64,000 nucleotides of DNA from positions 2,480,001-2,544,000 of the forward strand of contig JAVUNC010000005.1 in the NCBI GenBank assembly GCA_032173965.1, read 5' to 3'. The notes below the pieces were generated by a model. It had not been told where the DNA came from. It did no database searches and saw only the letters and a program-made list of their open reading frames with translations. The stretch's first letter is position 1; every line of letters begins with the position of its first letter. The translations under genes were made by a program, and so were the position numbers. The stretch comes from Sitta carolinensis. Its lineage: Eukaryota > Chordata > Aves > Passeriformes > Sittidae. Positions 46,801-59,915 of the stretch are shown piece after piece.

Positions 46801-47755
46801 AACAACCCTGAGGTCGTAAGAACAGGGATTTGCACACTGGCATCACTGCTTGCTGCCTTGTTCTCTTCCTAATTCAGAACACTGGCTACTATTTTAATAG
46901 TGGGGATTTAGTGACTTGATTACTTTCCTTAATTGTTAAAACCCCAAGGTGTTGTTGCTAAGCAGTAGCAGCTATTTCAGAGCCCATTGTTAAGCACACA
47001 GCTTATGATTTATTTTCTCACCTGTGCACTGTTCTGCACTTAACCTATGTTGAATTTCTCCTGTCAGTTTATCACTTTGCCTGCTCAGTGTCAGACTAAA
47101 ATCTGGTGTGAGATAAAGCTTTCAGGGAACATTTTTAACATTACTATTGTGAAAATCTTTAGTTTGCCTTGCCACTGTTAAGGGTGAGAGTTGTTGCCCC
47201 GAAGAACTTTCTGTCTGAACATCCATGGAGGGAGGGAGGGAGGCAGGTACAAGAAATATCTTGCCCAAGGACATAGAAGGTGGTTTGGAGAGCTAGGACT
47301 GCACCCTATTCCCCTGTACCTGCAACTCTGCAACCAAAACCCACATTCCTGGTGGAGCTGCTTTTTATTGTGGCAAAAGAAAATGGTAAAATCTCTTAGC
47401 CTTGAGCTTTGGATTCTGAAGCCAGTTCAGAAGGAGATGTAATTCACGTGCTGCAGTCCATGTAAGAGGTTACCTTAGGAGGGACTTGTCTAAAACCAAG
47501 TTCCTGTGGGAGATTTGAGTGTGTCAGGGTAGTCTACCTTTCTGTGCAAAATAAAATATGTGTTGTAACCTCATACAGTTTTCTTAAAGATAGGAAGACA
47601 AATATGAAATGTTTCAAAGAGGATCTTAAACTCCCAGATCCTTCTTGCTCCACAAACAGAAGTCTAATGAATGAGAACTTTCAGTCCCCACAGCACTTGG
47701 TGCATGAGGCCCTGAGCAAGACTAAGATTCACCCTGTTACACTGAATTAAATCCC
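43846..47755. other. intergenic downstream of RBM17
   Basis: No coding signal recognised. A T-rich tract lies at 46539-46564, and a few GGGA/GGAG repeats occur at 47226-47245. Confidence 0.45.
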
Positions 47756-48275
47756 ATGTCCGTGCCTGGGATTGCTCCTCCTTGGATACAGGACTTGGCA
47801 CTTCTGGTTGAGCTCCATGATGCTCCTGCCAGCCTCTTCCAGCCTGCCCAGGTCCCTCTGGGTGGCAGCATGACCCTCGGAGGTAGCTGCCACTCCTCCC
47901 AGTCTATGTGAGCTGCAAATTTGCTTTAATGGAGGTGTTAATTAAAGAGGGCTGTACTCAGCATTGACCCCTGGAGTTCACCAACAGCTCCTGGCCTCCA
48001 GCCAGACCCTGAGCCACTGATCACCAGGACCAGGCATTCTGAGAGTTTTTGGTGTCTGCTCCTGCAGCTTCAAGAACTTCTTTGTGAGGAGGATCTTACG
48101 GATGGCAATGTTTGGAAGTCTTACAGAAGTCCAGGTAGGCGGTACCCACAGCTCTGCCCGGCCAGTCTTTCGTTGTGGAAGGTTGAGCTGGGCAAGCATG
48201 ACTTCCCCTCAGTGAATCCAAGCTGACTGTTGCTGATTTTCTTGTCTTTCATAAAATCAGTGTTAGATTAGCTAC
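47756..48275 (-). repeat. CR1 LINE internal fragment (ORF2 region)
   Basis: Plus strand contains 'ttggcacttctggttgagct', 'cctgcccaggtccctctggg', 'gacccctggagttcaccaac' and 'gaatccaagctgactgttgc', characteristic of the reverse complement of the CR1 ORF2 region. The 3' end is absent. This is an internal piece, so it may have been split from a larger insertion. Confidence 0.75.
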
Positions 48276-49034
48276 TCCCAGAATTGTAGAAATTATTTTA
48301 AATTCTCTAGAAATTGGAAGAGAGCAAGAACATCCCCACAGCTGAGGTCCATGTATGGATGCATCTGGCACTGGTAAGGTGTTCCTGGCTGGGTGCTAAC
48401 CCTATTCCTTTTCCCAAAAAACAGGAGCTGCTCGTGATCATGGAGGACTTAGTGTTGCTTACAAGCACTTTCTGTCACAGTAAGTTCAGTACTGTAATGA
48501 CTGAACCCTTAGGGGAATTCCTGCCTTTAGGTGATGAGGCAGTTGTCCTTAAAGACAAACAGGCATTGATTGTGTCTAGCAGTGTGTGCTCTGTTAATTT
48601 GCTGTCGCTGAGCAATGAGAGCACTCAGCCAGGAGATTTGGATTCCTGCTGTGCCGCTCTGGGGAGGTGCAGGTTCTTCATAGATGGGTTTGAAAGTAGC
48701 ACCTAGGCTTGGGAATTTTTTTGGCATGTCCTATGGACAGGACTTTCAATAAAAGAATTCCCTCTTGCCCTGTTATGCTGTGATTTTATTCAAGCTGCAG
48801 AGCAGTTATAGAGCAATCCCAGTGCCTTTATCATCCATCAGTTTGGTTTATGCTCACACATCACCACTGGCTTCTGGTTGTGGCTGTCGAAGGTCTTCTG
48901 AAGTCCAGCTGGAGATGATCAGGCAGCTCCTGGCAGGACATGTGATCCTTGACTTTGTGCTTAATATGTGAACACAGATGTTTCTTACCTGTGATGTAGT
49001 TTAGAGGCTAAATTCCTCTGCTTTGCCTTGTTTT
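48276..49034. other. intergenic
   Basis: No gene recognised. 48830-48950 may be another decayed CR1 internal piece ('ggtcttctgaagtccagctg'), but the match is weak. Confidence 0.35.
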
Positions 49035-49150
49035 GAATCATAAAACCATAGAATGGTGTGGATTGTAAGGGATCTCAAAAACCATCTAGTTCCAAACCCC
49101 TGCCATGGGCAGAGACACTTTCCACTAGACTAAGTTGCTCAAAAATTAAC
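49035..49150 (-). repeat. CR1 LINE 3' end
   Basis: 'aaaccatagaatggtgtgga' followed by 'cccctgccatgggcagagac' and 'actttccactagactaagtt': reverse complement of a CR1 3' end, about 115 bp. Confidence 0.88.
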
Positions 49151-51854
49151 CTTTTCCTCAAAAAAAAAAAAATTTAATTTTTCCTCAAAAGACTTTAGTG
49201 ACATTTCCTGCTTCACAGAGGACGACAGGATTTTTTAAGGATGCAAAAACTGGAAATTACATGAGTTGCTCATAACATCAGCCAGAGCTGACAGTCCTTA
49301 ACCCCTGGGCAGCCCTGGATGTGATCATAGATGCTCATGTCTTATGTCAGGAGTAGCTTCTCCTTTTTCCACCTCACTTAAGTATTTATTAACTCTGAAA
49401 CCTTTTCTAAATGAGTGCTTGGGTTGGTAAGATTTTGCAGGTCAGTTGGTTACAAGTGCTGCTTACCTTCAATGTCCAGTTTGATTTTACTTCCTATTCA
49501 CTGCAAAAAAATATTTTGTGCAGCTCAGCCAGTTAGTGGCAATAATATAATAATAAAGTGGCAAGGAGAAAAAAAATGCTGTAAAGTCTGCAGGACTTTT
49601 AACTGCTGGACAAAAAGGTGGGAAAACCTAAAGTCTTTCACTTCTATTTCTGAAGAGAGAGAATGAATGACAAAGTCCCTGTCTGTGTGCCTGAGTTTGG
49701 TCCTTTAACCAGGACTGTGCAGTAGCTGACAATAAACACAAATGTGGTCCTGTTGTCAGCTGTGCTCCTTTGGGGTCTTGCTGCCTGTTTGTGTCAGGTG
49801 GGGCTGGATCTTGCTGGTGGCTTTTTGTACACAGGCACAAACACAGGTGTCCATGTCAGTAAGCAGAGTCCTGTTTGAATGGGGGGGAAAATGGATATTG
49901 AAGAGGAAAAGGTGTAATGGAAAAACAGGTATTAAAGCTGAAGGAAACATTTTGTAAGTTGAAGAAGGGATAGTGTATGTGTGTGTTCCTGCAGAGGTTT
50001 CCTCTCATACCCTGATTCCTGATCCCTGCTGAGCTCGTGGCTGTGGCTTTATGGCTTTTTCTCTTCTCTTTTTAGCACCAGGAAATTGGGAAACCCCAGA
50101 GCGAGGGGTTGTTAGTACAGAAATGTAAAAACACAGCCTTATGTCTTGTGTCCAAACAAGTGTCTGGTGTGCAAACAGCATTACCCACCCCAAGCTTTCA
50201 GCCCCATAGCTGTGGGAATCAGGGGATAGGGCACAAGTGTCCTGCACCCACCAGGCCCTGTCTGCCATGCAGGACAACCCCCTGCCCTGCTTTGGCAACT
50301 CCAGCAGTTGCAGCACATGCCTAAACCCAAGCCACCCTCAGCTCTGTAGAAAACAAGATCTTTCCCAGGAAGATACCTAACCTTTTCCTTTCTTCTCTCC
50401 TGCTTCTTACTCCTCCCCTGGGAAGAGCATGGTGTTATTTTCAAAGCAGCTTTTTAAGCATCTTGCCACTTCACAGCTGTTGAGTTGTTTTTCCTCTCCC
50501 AGTCTCTAAGGTGCTGATCTCTGGCCTCCATTTGAGAGCTTGCAGCAAGTCAACAGCTCAGGAATCCACATGGTCCTGCCAAGACAAAGGTCTTCCACTC
50601 ATCTTGGGTTTCTCCACCTTCTGCCGCAGGCACAAAGCTGGGGTAGCACTTTTGGACTTCTCTGCTTTGAACTTGTAAAACTTGTACAGCAACTGTGAAC
50701 CAAAACTCAAATGAAACTCTGGCAAAACTCACCGAGCTCCTCTTGGGAGGATGGGAAGTGAAGACTGGTGGGGTTTTGTGTTCTTCCACTTTGGGAAAGT
50801 GCTGGGTTTGTGCAGTTGAAGTGATGCAGTTACCACTGGGAGAGGAGGTGAGCTGGAGCAATTCCCAGTGTCTTGTCTTCCCTCCTTGCAGGAAGGGATG
50901 TTGCACTGGAACAGCAAAATTTAAAGACCTTTCCAGGGAAATAATCCTGTGGAAATGAAGCATATTCAAACTGGGGTTCAGAGATTTGCTTCAAGCACAA
51001 ACTTCAGAGGAAGATCCATCTCCCTGCACCAGTTACAGCCCTGCCCATCATCCCATATGACACAACACCATTGCATCCAAAGACACTGTCCCAGAAGTAT
51101 CACATTCACCTGCAAGGACACAGCCCTTCTGAGGAAGTCAGGAATTCAGGGATAATAAGAAAATTAAATTTTGAAAATATCTTCAGCTATCACACACTAG
51201 TCATCGTTTCTTCCCCTTTTTTCCCTTGGATTTCTACCTGATCATTTAAAAGTGTTTTACTTTGTTTTATTTCTGTCCAGTAAGCTGATTTATTCACAAG
51301 CATAGCCTGATGGTTTTTATTTTTCCTGCAGTGTTGGGGAACATAAAAGCCTAGAAACTTGAGGCTTCTATCAGCATTTATGTTAAAAAATAATGGTCTT
51401 GGCATCATGAAATAAATACATCCTTTTATTTTTATTTTTTTTTCTGTTTTAAAAATGGGGGAGTTAACTATGGCAAGAATTTGCCTCAGCAAGCCTGTAC
51501 TGTGTGAAGTACAATTGATTATCTGTCACTCTTGATGCATCAGAAGAAGGATGCAGATGTTTCTCCAAATGTGACATTTCCTCTTCAGGTGGGTGTGTGG
51601 AAGCAGTTCAAAGCCACAGAAATCAATGGAGAAGGGAAAGTGAATTTCCTGCATGGAAAGTGCAAAATCAAATTTAGAAACCTGCTGGACCTGGAAGCAG
51701 CAGAGAAGTTGGGAAGGGTTTTACCCAACAGCTGCAGTAATTACAGCCTGCAGATCACTCCTGGGAAAGGCTGTCCAGTCCTTTCTCTCCAAAACCCAAA
51801 AGCTGACAATTGTGCAAAACAGGTGGCTGGGATCTGCAAGGGACCAAGAGTACC
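49151..51854. other. intergenic, nothing recognised
   Basis: Open frames here lack splice context or domain content. No tandem repeats beyond short A/T runs. Confidence 0.4.
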
Positions 51855-52100
51855 TGGTCACAAAATGATTTGGGTTAGAAGGGACCTTAAGGATCATCTC
51901 ATTCCAACACCTTCCACTATCCCAGTTTGCTCCAAGCCTGACCTTGGGCACTCCCAGGGATCCAGGGGCAGCCACAGAGTCTCTGGGCACCCTGTGCCAG
52001 GGCCTCACCACCCTCCCAGGGAAGAATATTTTCCTAATCTCTAATCAAACCCCGACCTTTGTCAGTTTAAAGCCATTCCTCCTTGTCCTAAGTCTTTGAC
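51855..52100 (-). repeat. CR1 LINE 3' fragment
   Basis: 'ggtcacaaaatgatttgggt' followed by 'agaagggaccttaaggatca', 'ccttccactatccc' and 'gccattcctccttgtcct': reverse-complement CR1 with the usual block order and small internal deletions. Confidence 0.88.
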
Positions 52101-53115
52101 CTGCATTTCTTAATCCAATCTTGTCTCCACACCTTTACAGAGCACCTAATCTCTGTGATATGAAGACGCCTGCACTAATAGCAGAGGTTAACAAAAGTAA
52201 TCTGTCTAGGTCAGGCTGCAGGGGGGAGATTGGCTGTAAACTCTCCAAAAGCCCATTGTTCCCAGTCCCTCCTGCACCCTGATGACCTGGCTGTGCTGCC
52301 TGCTCTCCCAGCAGGAGCAGACCATGAGCCTCTCTGCAACTTTACCCTGCTAAATTTACAAGGCTGAAGCATCAGGCTGGTGGTCAGCATGTGGGGAGAG
52401 CTGGCTGTGAGAAAGGGAGCTGGGTACAATGTCTGGCTGCTGGAGTGTGGGAGGGTCAGCAAAGGCCTTGAAAACCTGGGCATGGGCTGAAAGCAGAATT
52501 ATAATGTCAGTGCCTGCTCACTGAAGTGCCACCTTGAAGACTGGCTTAGGTGTGACTGCAGCAGCTGAGCAGTGGGGAAAGGGGGCTGATGCTGAGAGGG
52601 GAAGCAGGACCTTCAGGATGTGTGTAAGGAGGAGGGGAGCCTGCCTGAGCACTCAGACATCTTATAAAAGGCCAAAACAGAACTCCACAAGCCGGATCAA
52701 TCATGTAAGCAAGTCCCCTGGTGTTCCCAGCACCAGCAATTCCCAGCACCCTCATCTTCCTTGGGTCTGTGCCATGCAAGTCATTCCAAATGTTATAAAT
52801 ATTTCAAAGGAGCTGTTTACATTCTTATTTGCTTGTAGAGTACAAGCCTTGCAGTGAAGGAGATCCCCGTGGCTGCTTCTCAGGCTGAAAGCACTGACAT
52901 TCCTGTCTCACACTGCTCCCACCCATTATCTCACTACCTGGAAAGGGAGAGCAGTTCAATACTGATTTCCTAGCTGGGAATGTACTGGGATGTGCAGGAA
53001 AGCTCATTTCATCCCCTGCCCCTTGATGCAAAGCCTGGCTGTGCACACAGATGGATTCAGTGCAAGGTGGGGAAAGCAAATTAAATCTCCATCCTGGATA
53101 AAGAGGCTTTTCTGG
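52101..53115. other. intergenic, nothing recognised
   Basis: Unique-looking DNA between two CR1 copies in opposite orientation. No gene signal. Confidence 0.4.
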
Positions 53116-53335
53116 GCTTAAGGATGAAGTTGAGGGGAAAACTCTTCCCTGTGAGGGTGGTGAGGCCCTGGCACAGGGTATCCAGAGCAGCTGTGGCTGC
53201 CCCTGGATCCCTGGAAGTGTCCAAGCCAGGCTGGACAGGGCTTGGAGCAACCTGGGACAGTGGAAGGTGTTCCTGCCCATGACAGGGGATTTGGAACCAG
53301 ATTGTCTTTAAGTTCCTTTCCAACCAAACTTTTCC
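53116..53335 (+). repeat. CR1 LINE 3' fragment, sense orientation
   Basis: 'gtgaggccctggcacaggg', 'cagagcagctgtggctgccc', 'caggctggacagggcttgga' and 'ttgtctttaagttcctttcc' are the forward CR1 3' blocks. The terminal octamer repeat is lost. Confidence 0.88.
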
Positions 53336-56039
53336 ATGTTTCTACAAAATGTGGGTTTTAAACCTGTGAGACAGGTAAGAGGATCCTTTGCTGGGTCAGT
53401 TCTAACTAAAGAAACACCTTCCTACAGGACACGGCTGGGAGAGCTGGTAGCAACCATTGAGGCTCCAAGTGCCTCTCCCACAGAAACCAGGGCTTGGGAA
53501 GAGCTCAGGAAGCTTTCTGGACCATCCCTCAGCCCTGGGGCACAATCAGTGCAGGCTGAAACCCTCCCCACCATGTTTGCTCAACATGTTCTGACACCTC
53601 GAGAGGGGCTGAGCCACTGCCACCCTCTCTGGCCGTGCAGCTCTGCCAGGAGAGATGCTCTGATTTCACCATCCTAGACCAGAGTTTGTTTAGTTTCATC
53701 TAATCTTCTTTTGGGACCAGCTTATTTCTCAGTAATTTTTTTTTTTAATTGTTACTATTTTTACTTTTAAGTTGTTCTTTCTAGATGCCAGACAGAAATG
53801 CTGTTGAACTGTGAGCAAGGGGTGAAGATCCTTGTACACCAGAAATCCCCAGACTATGTTGCTTATTTCTCTGCTTATTTAAACTGCCTGGCATCACTGA
53901 GATGCCTGAGGTGCTTTCTTGTGGGTGAAACCAAATAGTATCTGATACAGGGAATGATGCTCTGACTCCTGTGATGGCCTTGGCTGGAGCTTGGAAGCTG
54001 GTTCCTGGAATTTTCTGGAGAATGGAAAGCAGATGTATGGACACCAAGGATGGTTCCATCTGAGTGAGGTCAATGCACAGAGTAACTGGAGCAAATCCCA
54101 GGGCAAGGAGCAGGTGACAGAAGCACCTTAATGGAGACCTGGACCATCATCCTCTAATACAGGTCCTGGTGACAACTACGAAACCCTGGGATGCTCCTGC
54201 TGGGAAGTTTTTGAAGCTGAAATCACACTGCCCAGGCATGATCAGTGTTGGAACAAAACATCTGAGAAGTTAAGCCCCTTCCAAAATGTGCAGGCACTGA
54301 GCAGGATGTTATGGACAACAAACTTTGACATGAGCATCCAAACATGGAATTTCATAGTCATTTTGGGTCTAACCCTGAGTATATTGCATTAAGTTTCTTT
54401 TGCTAAGCCCTGGAATCATGTGCTTTAAATATCGTTCTGGAGATGAACTACTAATCCACTTTTATCCTGGGAAATAAAACTGTAAGAATCTGCTTTTGTA
54501 GAGATTTGAAAGCTCATCACTCCAAGGAATTTCACTCATTTGCCAGAGCAGAGGGCTGGGTTAGAGTTGAGGTGGACCAGAAGAATTCCTGGATCCTGCT
54601 TCCATGGCTTTGGCCATGGCTGGGGTGTCCTTCCCTTCCACCTGGGTGCTGGGACACATGGAGTGAAGGAGAACTCTCCTTTACCTTCTGGGCTGTCTGG
54701 CATCAGCACATGGATGTTAAAACCACCTGCCTTAAATTTTCCCAGCCCGTAGCGCTTTAAGGTTACTAAACATCCTGGGAAATTCCATTTTTGGATGATT
54801 TTTCCCCAAGGCAATGGGTGCCTGCTCAATTTGCTTGGGCAGCCCACAGCCTGTCCTGCTGTGTTTTCCAGGGGTAGGAAGAAGTCACTGGGAGAAGTCC
54901 AGCAGCCCATGCCACCAAATCTTGAACACTTTTGTTGCTCACATGGTGCTGGGGCTCAGGAACATCTCCATGTGCAGCAGCCAACACTCCCTGAGCAGGA
55001 CAGAGGCAGCAAAGCCGTGTAGGACATTGGTGTCCCTGTCCCTGCCATTCCTGCTGGAGCCACAGCTCTCACAACAGCCTGGGGGGCATTTTTTTTTTTA
55101 AGTGTTCCTCACCCACTGGCTTAAACATGTTTCTCCAGTGGGGGTTAATCCCAACCTGGCAGACTTTGCCCTGGGGAGGATGAAGAACACTCATCTGGAG
55201 CATCGAGGTGGTCTGGATGGGGCTGGAGCCTGTGGGAGATGGATGGGGAGGCTTTGGAGCACCCCAGGGATGGTTTGAGGAAAATCTTGTTGACTCCAGG
55301 AGGGAGAAACAGTTTTGCAGGGAGCAGAGATGCAGCATGGAGCTCATAGTATCACTGCCAGGCACCAAGGTGAAAGGATGGGGAGTTCTGAGAGTTTCTC
55401 TGGAACTCCCTCCAAGCCAATGCCTCTTTCTATCTCAGGGAGGGCATAAAGGAACCGCAGTAAAAATAAACAACTCTCTCAGGTTAAAATGTTCCACCTT
55501 CACCTCCTGCTGCAACCTGAGTTCCAGACATGAGGTCACACAGACCTGATGCGTTCCAGAGCTCAGGGCTCACCCCAGCCCTGTGATGCCAGGCAAGGGG
55601 AATTTGCTCATCCTCAGGATCCAGCACAGCAGGATCTGAGCTTCCAGTTGCCTGTGCAAGGGCAGAAGATGCTGAACAGAGGGATCTGAGTTTCTGACCC
55701 CCTTGTTTCTGAAGGGATGGGTTGTCCCAGTGGTGCTCTGATGAGCTCAGAAATTTGCATAAGTGATGCAGGAGGCCAAAATTCCATTATCACACCCACA
55801 TCCATTACACTCAGTTCTGTACTGGTCCTACCAAGAAAAAAACACCAAAAATCAACTCAAAAATCCTTTCCCAGTACCTTCCACCCCTTTCTAAGGCAAT
55901 CAGCTCCCTGCCCTGTTCCTGTCGCCTCCCTCCCATCCCTGCTGTCCCCGGGAAGCGAAGGGTTAAAAGCTCTGAAACTGCAAGAACTTCCTCCTTTCCG
56001 CAGTGCCACCCTCGGAATGACGCTGGCTTCTGCCGGGCT
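53336..56039. other. intergenic upstream of PFKFB3
   Basis: GC content rises toward the right. No exon recognised. The last few hundred bases may belong to the PFKFB3 promoter. Confidence 0.4.
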
Positions 56040-56213
56040 TTGCCCAAATATGTCCCTTTCCTTCTGAAAGAAGGAGGAGGAGGAGGAAGGAAAGAGATAA
56101 AGATACAGAAGAAATATATCATTTCTTTTGAGTGTATATCTAAGAACCCGTCCGGGGAACCCAGGCGTCCGAGCGCAGCGCTGCCTCCTGCCGCTCCATG
56201 CCGTTCCGCAAAG
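56040..56213 (+). CDS. PFKFB3: 6-phosphofructo-2-kinase/fructose-2,6-bisphosphatase 3, first exon (partial gene)
   Basis: PFKFB3 makes fructose-2,6-bisphosphate, the strongest activator of phosphofructokinase-1, and so drives glycolysis in the cytosol and nucleus. Only the first exon is visible. ATG at 56198 reads MPFRK and then a phase-1 donor (AAAG|GTAGGG) at 56214. The known upstream-promoter isoform of vertebrate PFKFB3 begins MPFRKA before the kinase domain, and the phase fits. The coding part is 56198-56213; the listed start is an arbitrary point in the 5' UTR, since the transcription start cannot be seen. The position right of RBM17 on the same strand matches the human order. The kinase exon (with GLPARGKTY) is not in the window. 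A five-codon match alone would be weak; synteny, CpG context and the donor make it likely. Confidence 0.75.
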
Positions 56214-57640
56214 GTAGGGCTGGATGGGGGGCGGCATCCCGGGATGCTCCCCCAGGGTCTCCCTGGGCATCCGGGCGTGGGTCCGAGCTCCTGGCGGTGC
56301 CTGCTGTGGGATGGGAGATGGGAGCAGCGGGCTGTGCCCGGCTCTGCCTGCCTGCGGGAGGACGGGGGACCCCCTGAGCCTGTGTGTGGGGTGTGGGGAT
56401 GTGTTCTGTTCTGGAAGGGCAGCTGTCCCCTCTCCGCCCTCCCCGAGCGGTTTCTCGTCTGTGCCCGGGCGGGGGGAAATGAACTGCTCGGTGGTGCGAG
56501 GGCTGAGGACATCAGGATTTTCTGTTTCTGGGCAGGGGATGCTGCTGGGGGCTGGCTGGGGCGATGCAGTCTGAGAAGTGGCAAGCTGCGTGCATTTGTG
56601 TCCTTAGGAGGTGCTCGGCCGAGGGACTGGGAGGAGGCACTGGGGAGGTGGACGGCCCCCACCTGGGCAAGCCTCTCTCACGCCGTGGTGCCCTCAGATC
56701 TGCACCCCAAACCATCTCTCTTCCACAGAAATCCCCATTTATCACCCCTGGCTCGGCAGTGCGGGCAAGAAGCACCCAGTGTGGGACCTAAAGCCCTGAT
56801 GGGTGCTCCTGTGCTGCTGTGGATGTGGATGTGGAGTTTTCCATCCTCTCCGGGCAGCCGTGAAGCACAGATTCTTAAATGTCACCTCCTCTTTCCAGAC
56901 GGAACTGCGGGCACGGTGGGACATGGAGCGGGATGCTTGTGCTGGTCCCTTTTCCCAGCAGCTCTGCTGGGTGGAGAAACGGAAGGGAAAAGTCTCCATG
57001 AGACCAAAGAGCCAGGGGAGGCAGGGATCGGTGGGGAAGTGCAAGGACACGGGCAGCAGGTGCAGCTCAGGAGCTTTGGTCGGCGGCGGTCCTGTGCTGG
57101 GGCAGGGACAGAGGGGTCGCACACTGGCACGGCATCGAAAGGCGGCTGGGAGGGAATGAAACTGGCGGGGAGAGGGCTGGGTTTGTTTGTTTTTCTCCCC
57201 TCTGCCTGCTCCGGGGAGGACGGCGCGGGGGTGAGGCAGTGCCCGCAGTGATGCTCACGGAGCCCGCATCTCGGGCGCCCAGGGTTCTGCTGCCTTGTAA
57301 GGCTCAGCGGAGCGTGATGTGGCTCACACCCTCGCATCCTGACAGCGCAGCAGACTGCAGGGCTCCCTTTAATTTTAAGTGATAAAAGGATTAATTTGGA
57401 GCAGCGAGAGAGATGCTGGGGGTGGGCCGTGGGAGGAAAGCAGCGCGTGCGAGCTCCCTGAGCAGCAGGGAGAGACCGGGGGAAGGTCCCGTGTTGGAGG
57501 GCAGCTCCCGTGGCCCTGCTGCAGCCTCAGCAGGGCTGGGAGTGCCGGGCAGGTCTCCAGCACTCGGGGACACACGGCGGGTGTGCAGCGATTGATGCCT
57601 TTCCCTGCGGTCCAGCCCAGCACACCTAACCTGGGCAGGG
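56140..57640 (+). promoter_or_regulatory. PFKFB3: PFKFB3 CpG-rich 5' region
   Basis: A GC-rich, CpG-enriched stretch spanning the first exon and the start of intron 1, as expected of a promoter island. Long open frames on both strands here (for example 56040-57251 plus, 55811-56662 minus) come from low stop-codon density and do not look like proteins. Confidence 0.5.
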
Positions 57641-57884
57641 CGCGTTTGCTGGGACACGGTGCTGTGCCTGCCAGCGCTGCCGGACTCGTGGGGCACAGCT
57701 CACTGCCAATCCTCGGCATTCCGTCCTGCAGCCCTTGTGTCCGCCGCAGCCGGAGCTCGTCTGCCTCCAAGCTTCCTCTGGAGGTCAACCTTGAAATGCT
57801 CTGAGCAGCTCCGTGCACCAGCCTGCAGCTCCAGAGAGCCCAAGGGGCAGAGAGGCAGGCGTGGATGGGTTTTGTCCATTGCTT

Positions 57885-58045
57885 GTGGGTTTCAGGAATA
57901 ATTTTGTCACCATAAGAGTTGTCAAGCACTGGAAAAGTGGTGCCTGGGGGAGTGATGGTGTCACTGTCCCTGGAGGGATTGAAGACATGTAGATGTGGGA
58001 TTTGGGGACTTGGTTTAGTGGTGCCTTAGCAGTGCTGTGGCCTGG
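57885..58045 (+). repeat. CR1 LINE fragment, sense orientation
   Basis: 'tcaagcactggaaaagtggt', 'gcctgggggagtgatggtgt', 'ccctggagggattgaagaca' and 'ggacttggtttagtggtgcc' form a forward CR1 3' region with the last part decayed. Confidence 0.75.
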
Positions 58046-59264
58046 CTACAGCCTTTGACCTCAGTTCAGAGCATCCTGCAGGGCTGGTGTGACCCCACAT
58101 CGCCAGTCCTGCCTGGAGCACTGCTCAGTGGCTGCTGCTGGGCTGCCTGGGCTCCCCAGGGATGCATCCATAAACCCCCCGGCAGGAGGGCTGTGGGGAG
58201 CATGGCCTTGTGGCTGCCCTTCAAAAGCTGCCCACAGCAAGCTGAGCACATCCTAAGTTTGCAGGAGAGTTGGGCATGAAGGTGTTTTCCTTCTAGTTCG
58301 ACCTGGTGCATGAAAATCCTTGCTCAGGGTGGTGGCTTCAGCTGAGCTGGGATCTGGCTGTGTTTCTGACCCTCCCAGGGGAATATGGATGCTCCTGGCA
58401 GCTTGGCAAGGAGGCTGAGCCTTCACTCTGGGAGCCTTTTGGGAACAGCATTTCACCTCAGGGCTTGCTCACACCCACCCTGATCCAGGGTGCAAAGAGG
58501 AGGCTCTGCCCAAGGGCTGCTGCTCTGTGGACCCTCAGTGGCTTGAGGCACAGGGACACTTTGAGATAAGCATTTTGGAGGCTCTTATCTGTCTTTGCAC
58601 ACCCCTGTGTGTGGAAATGAAGCTTCCTGTGGCAGAAAATGCAAACTCCACGTCTGTCTTGGTTGATTTGTCACTACTTGAAGCTTTGGTGTCACTTTCC
58701 TGTGTCTCCCCGCAAAGTCTGTGTGAAATCCTGGTTGCCTTGGCTCTGTTCTGCCTCCTTTCTCCTCAGGCTTTGTAGCCAGTGGCATTGCCACAGGATC
58801 TGCACTTCATGGCTGCCTAACAGCTGACATTTATCTGACCTCAAGGCATTTGGCAGTTTCAGATATTAAAGAAAGGTATTTCTAGCAGGGATGCTCAAGG
58901 ACAGCCAGGAGGAATGAGCTTAGGGCAGAAATTATTTTCTTCCAGCATTGCTGCATCAGCTGGGAGCACTGGAGAGAGCCCTGACCCCCAGGCAGTTCCA
59001 TTACCCTGGCCAAGTCCTGTCTGTGGCTGCAGCTCTGCTGGCAGGAGGTGCTGGGAACTTTCACCTAAAGTGCCCTTCCTGAAAAATATGATTTAATTAC
59101 TGCAGCTGACGCGAGGAAGCCTGGGAGTGTGCAGGTGATAAGCTGGCAGGGCACTGCCAGCGAGCGGGACATTTGTCATCTGTCAAAGGACAAATGAAAT
59201 CCCAGTGCTGCTGGCTGGGAAGGAGCTGGAGATAAGACTGAAAGCCAGCCAGCAGAGATTGAAC

Positions 59265-59915
59265 ACACGATGATAGAAGCACAGAACAGTTTGGGTTGGA
59301 AAGGATGTAAAAGATCACATAGTTCCAAACCCTCTGACAGGGCAAGGATATCTTGTACTTGATGAGGTTACTCAAAGTCCACTCCAGCCTCACCTTGAAC
59401 ACTTCCAGGGATGGGGCATGAGCCACCTCTCTGGGCAACCTGTGCCAGGGTCTCATCACTCTCACTATTAAAAAATTTTCCTTATATCTAAGAGAAATCA
59501 ACCCTCCTTCACTTTGAAAGCATTGCCCTGTTTCCCATTGCAACAGATCCTGCTAGAAAATCTGTCCCCATCTTTCTTATAGGTTTCCTTTAGGCACTGA
59601 GATCTGCCCAGAGCCTCCTCTTCTTGAGGCTGAACATTTCATCTCTCCCAGCCTGGCTCTATAGCAGAGGTTCTCCAGCCCTTGGAGCACCTTCATGGCC
59701 TCTTCTGGACTTGCTCCAACAGCTCCACATCCTTCTCATGTTGGAGACCCTGAGCTGGACACGGTGCTCCAGGTGGGCTCTCATGAGAGTGGGGTCTAGG
59801 GGCAAAATCCCTCGGTCTGCTGCTGCTCTCCCAGCTTTGTACATTCTGCTAGCAGAAATTACAACATCCCCTGGTCTCAGTTCTGTTTGCTGGGATCAGG
59901 GAGGCTCTCGTTAGC
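59265..59915 (-). repeat. long CR1 LINE 3' fragment
   Basis: About 650 bp of reverse-complement CR1: 'agaagcacagaacagtttgg' start, 'aacacttccagggatggggc', 'acctctctgggcaacctgtg', 'gagcctcctcttcttgaggc', 'gacacggtgctccaggtggg'. It reaches into the region upstream of the 3' UTR. 5'-truncated. Confidence 0.9.

Noticed and set aside
56040..57251. 403-residue open frame over the PFKFB3 first exon
   Set aside because: It reads through the exon 1 donor in a frame different from MPFRK, and its composition reflects GC-rich DNA with few stops. An overlapping minus-strand frame of 283 residues exists for the same reason.
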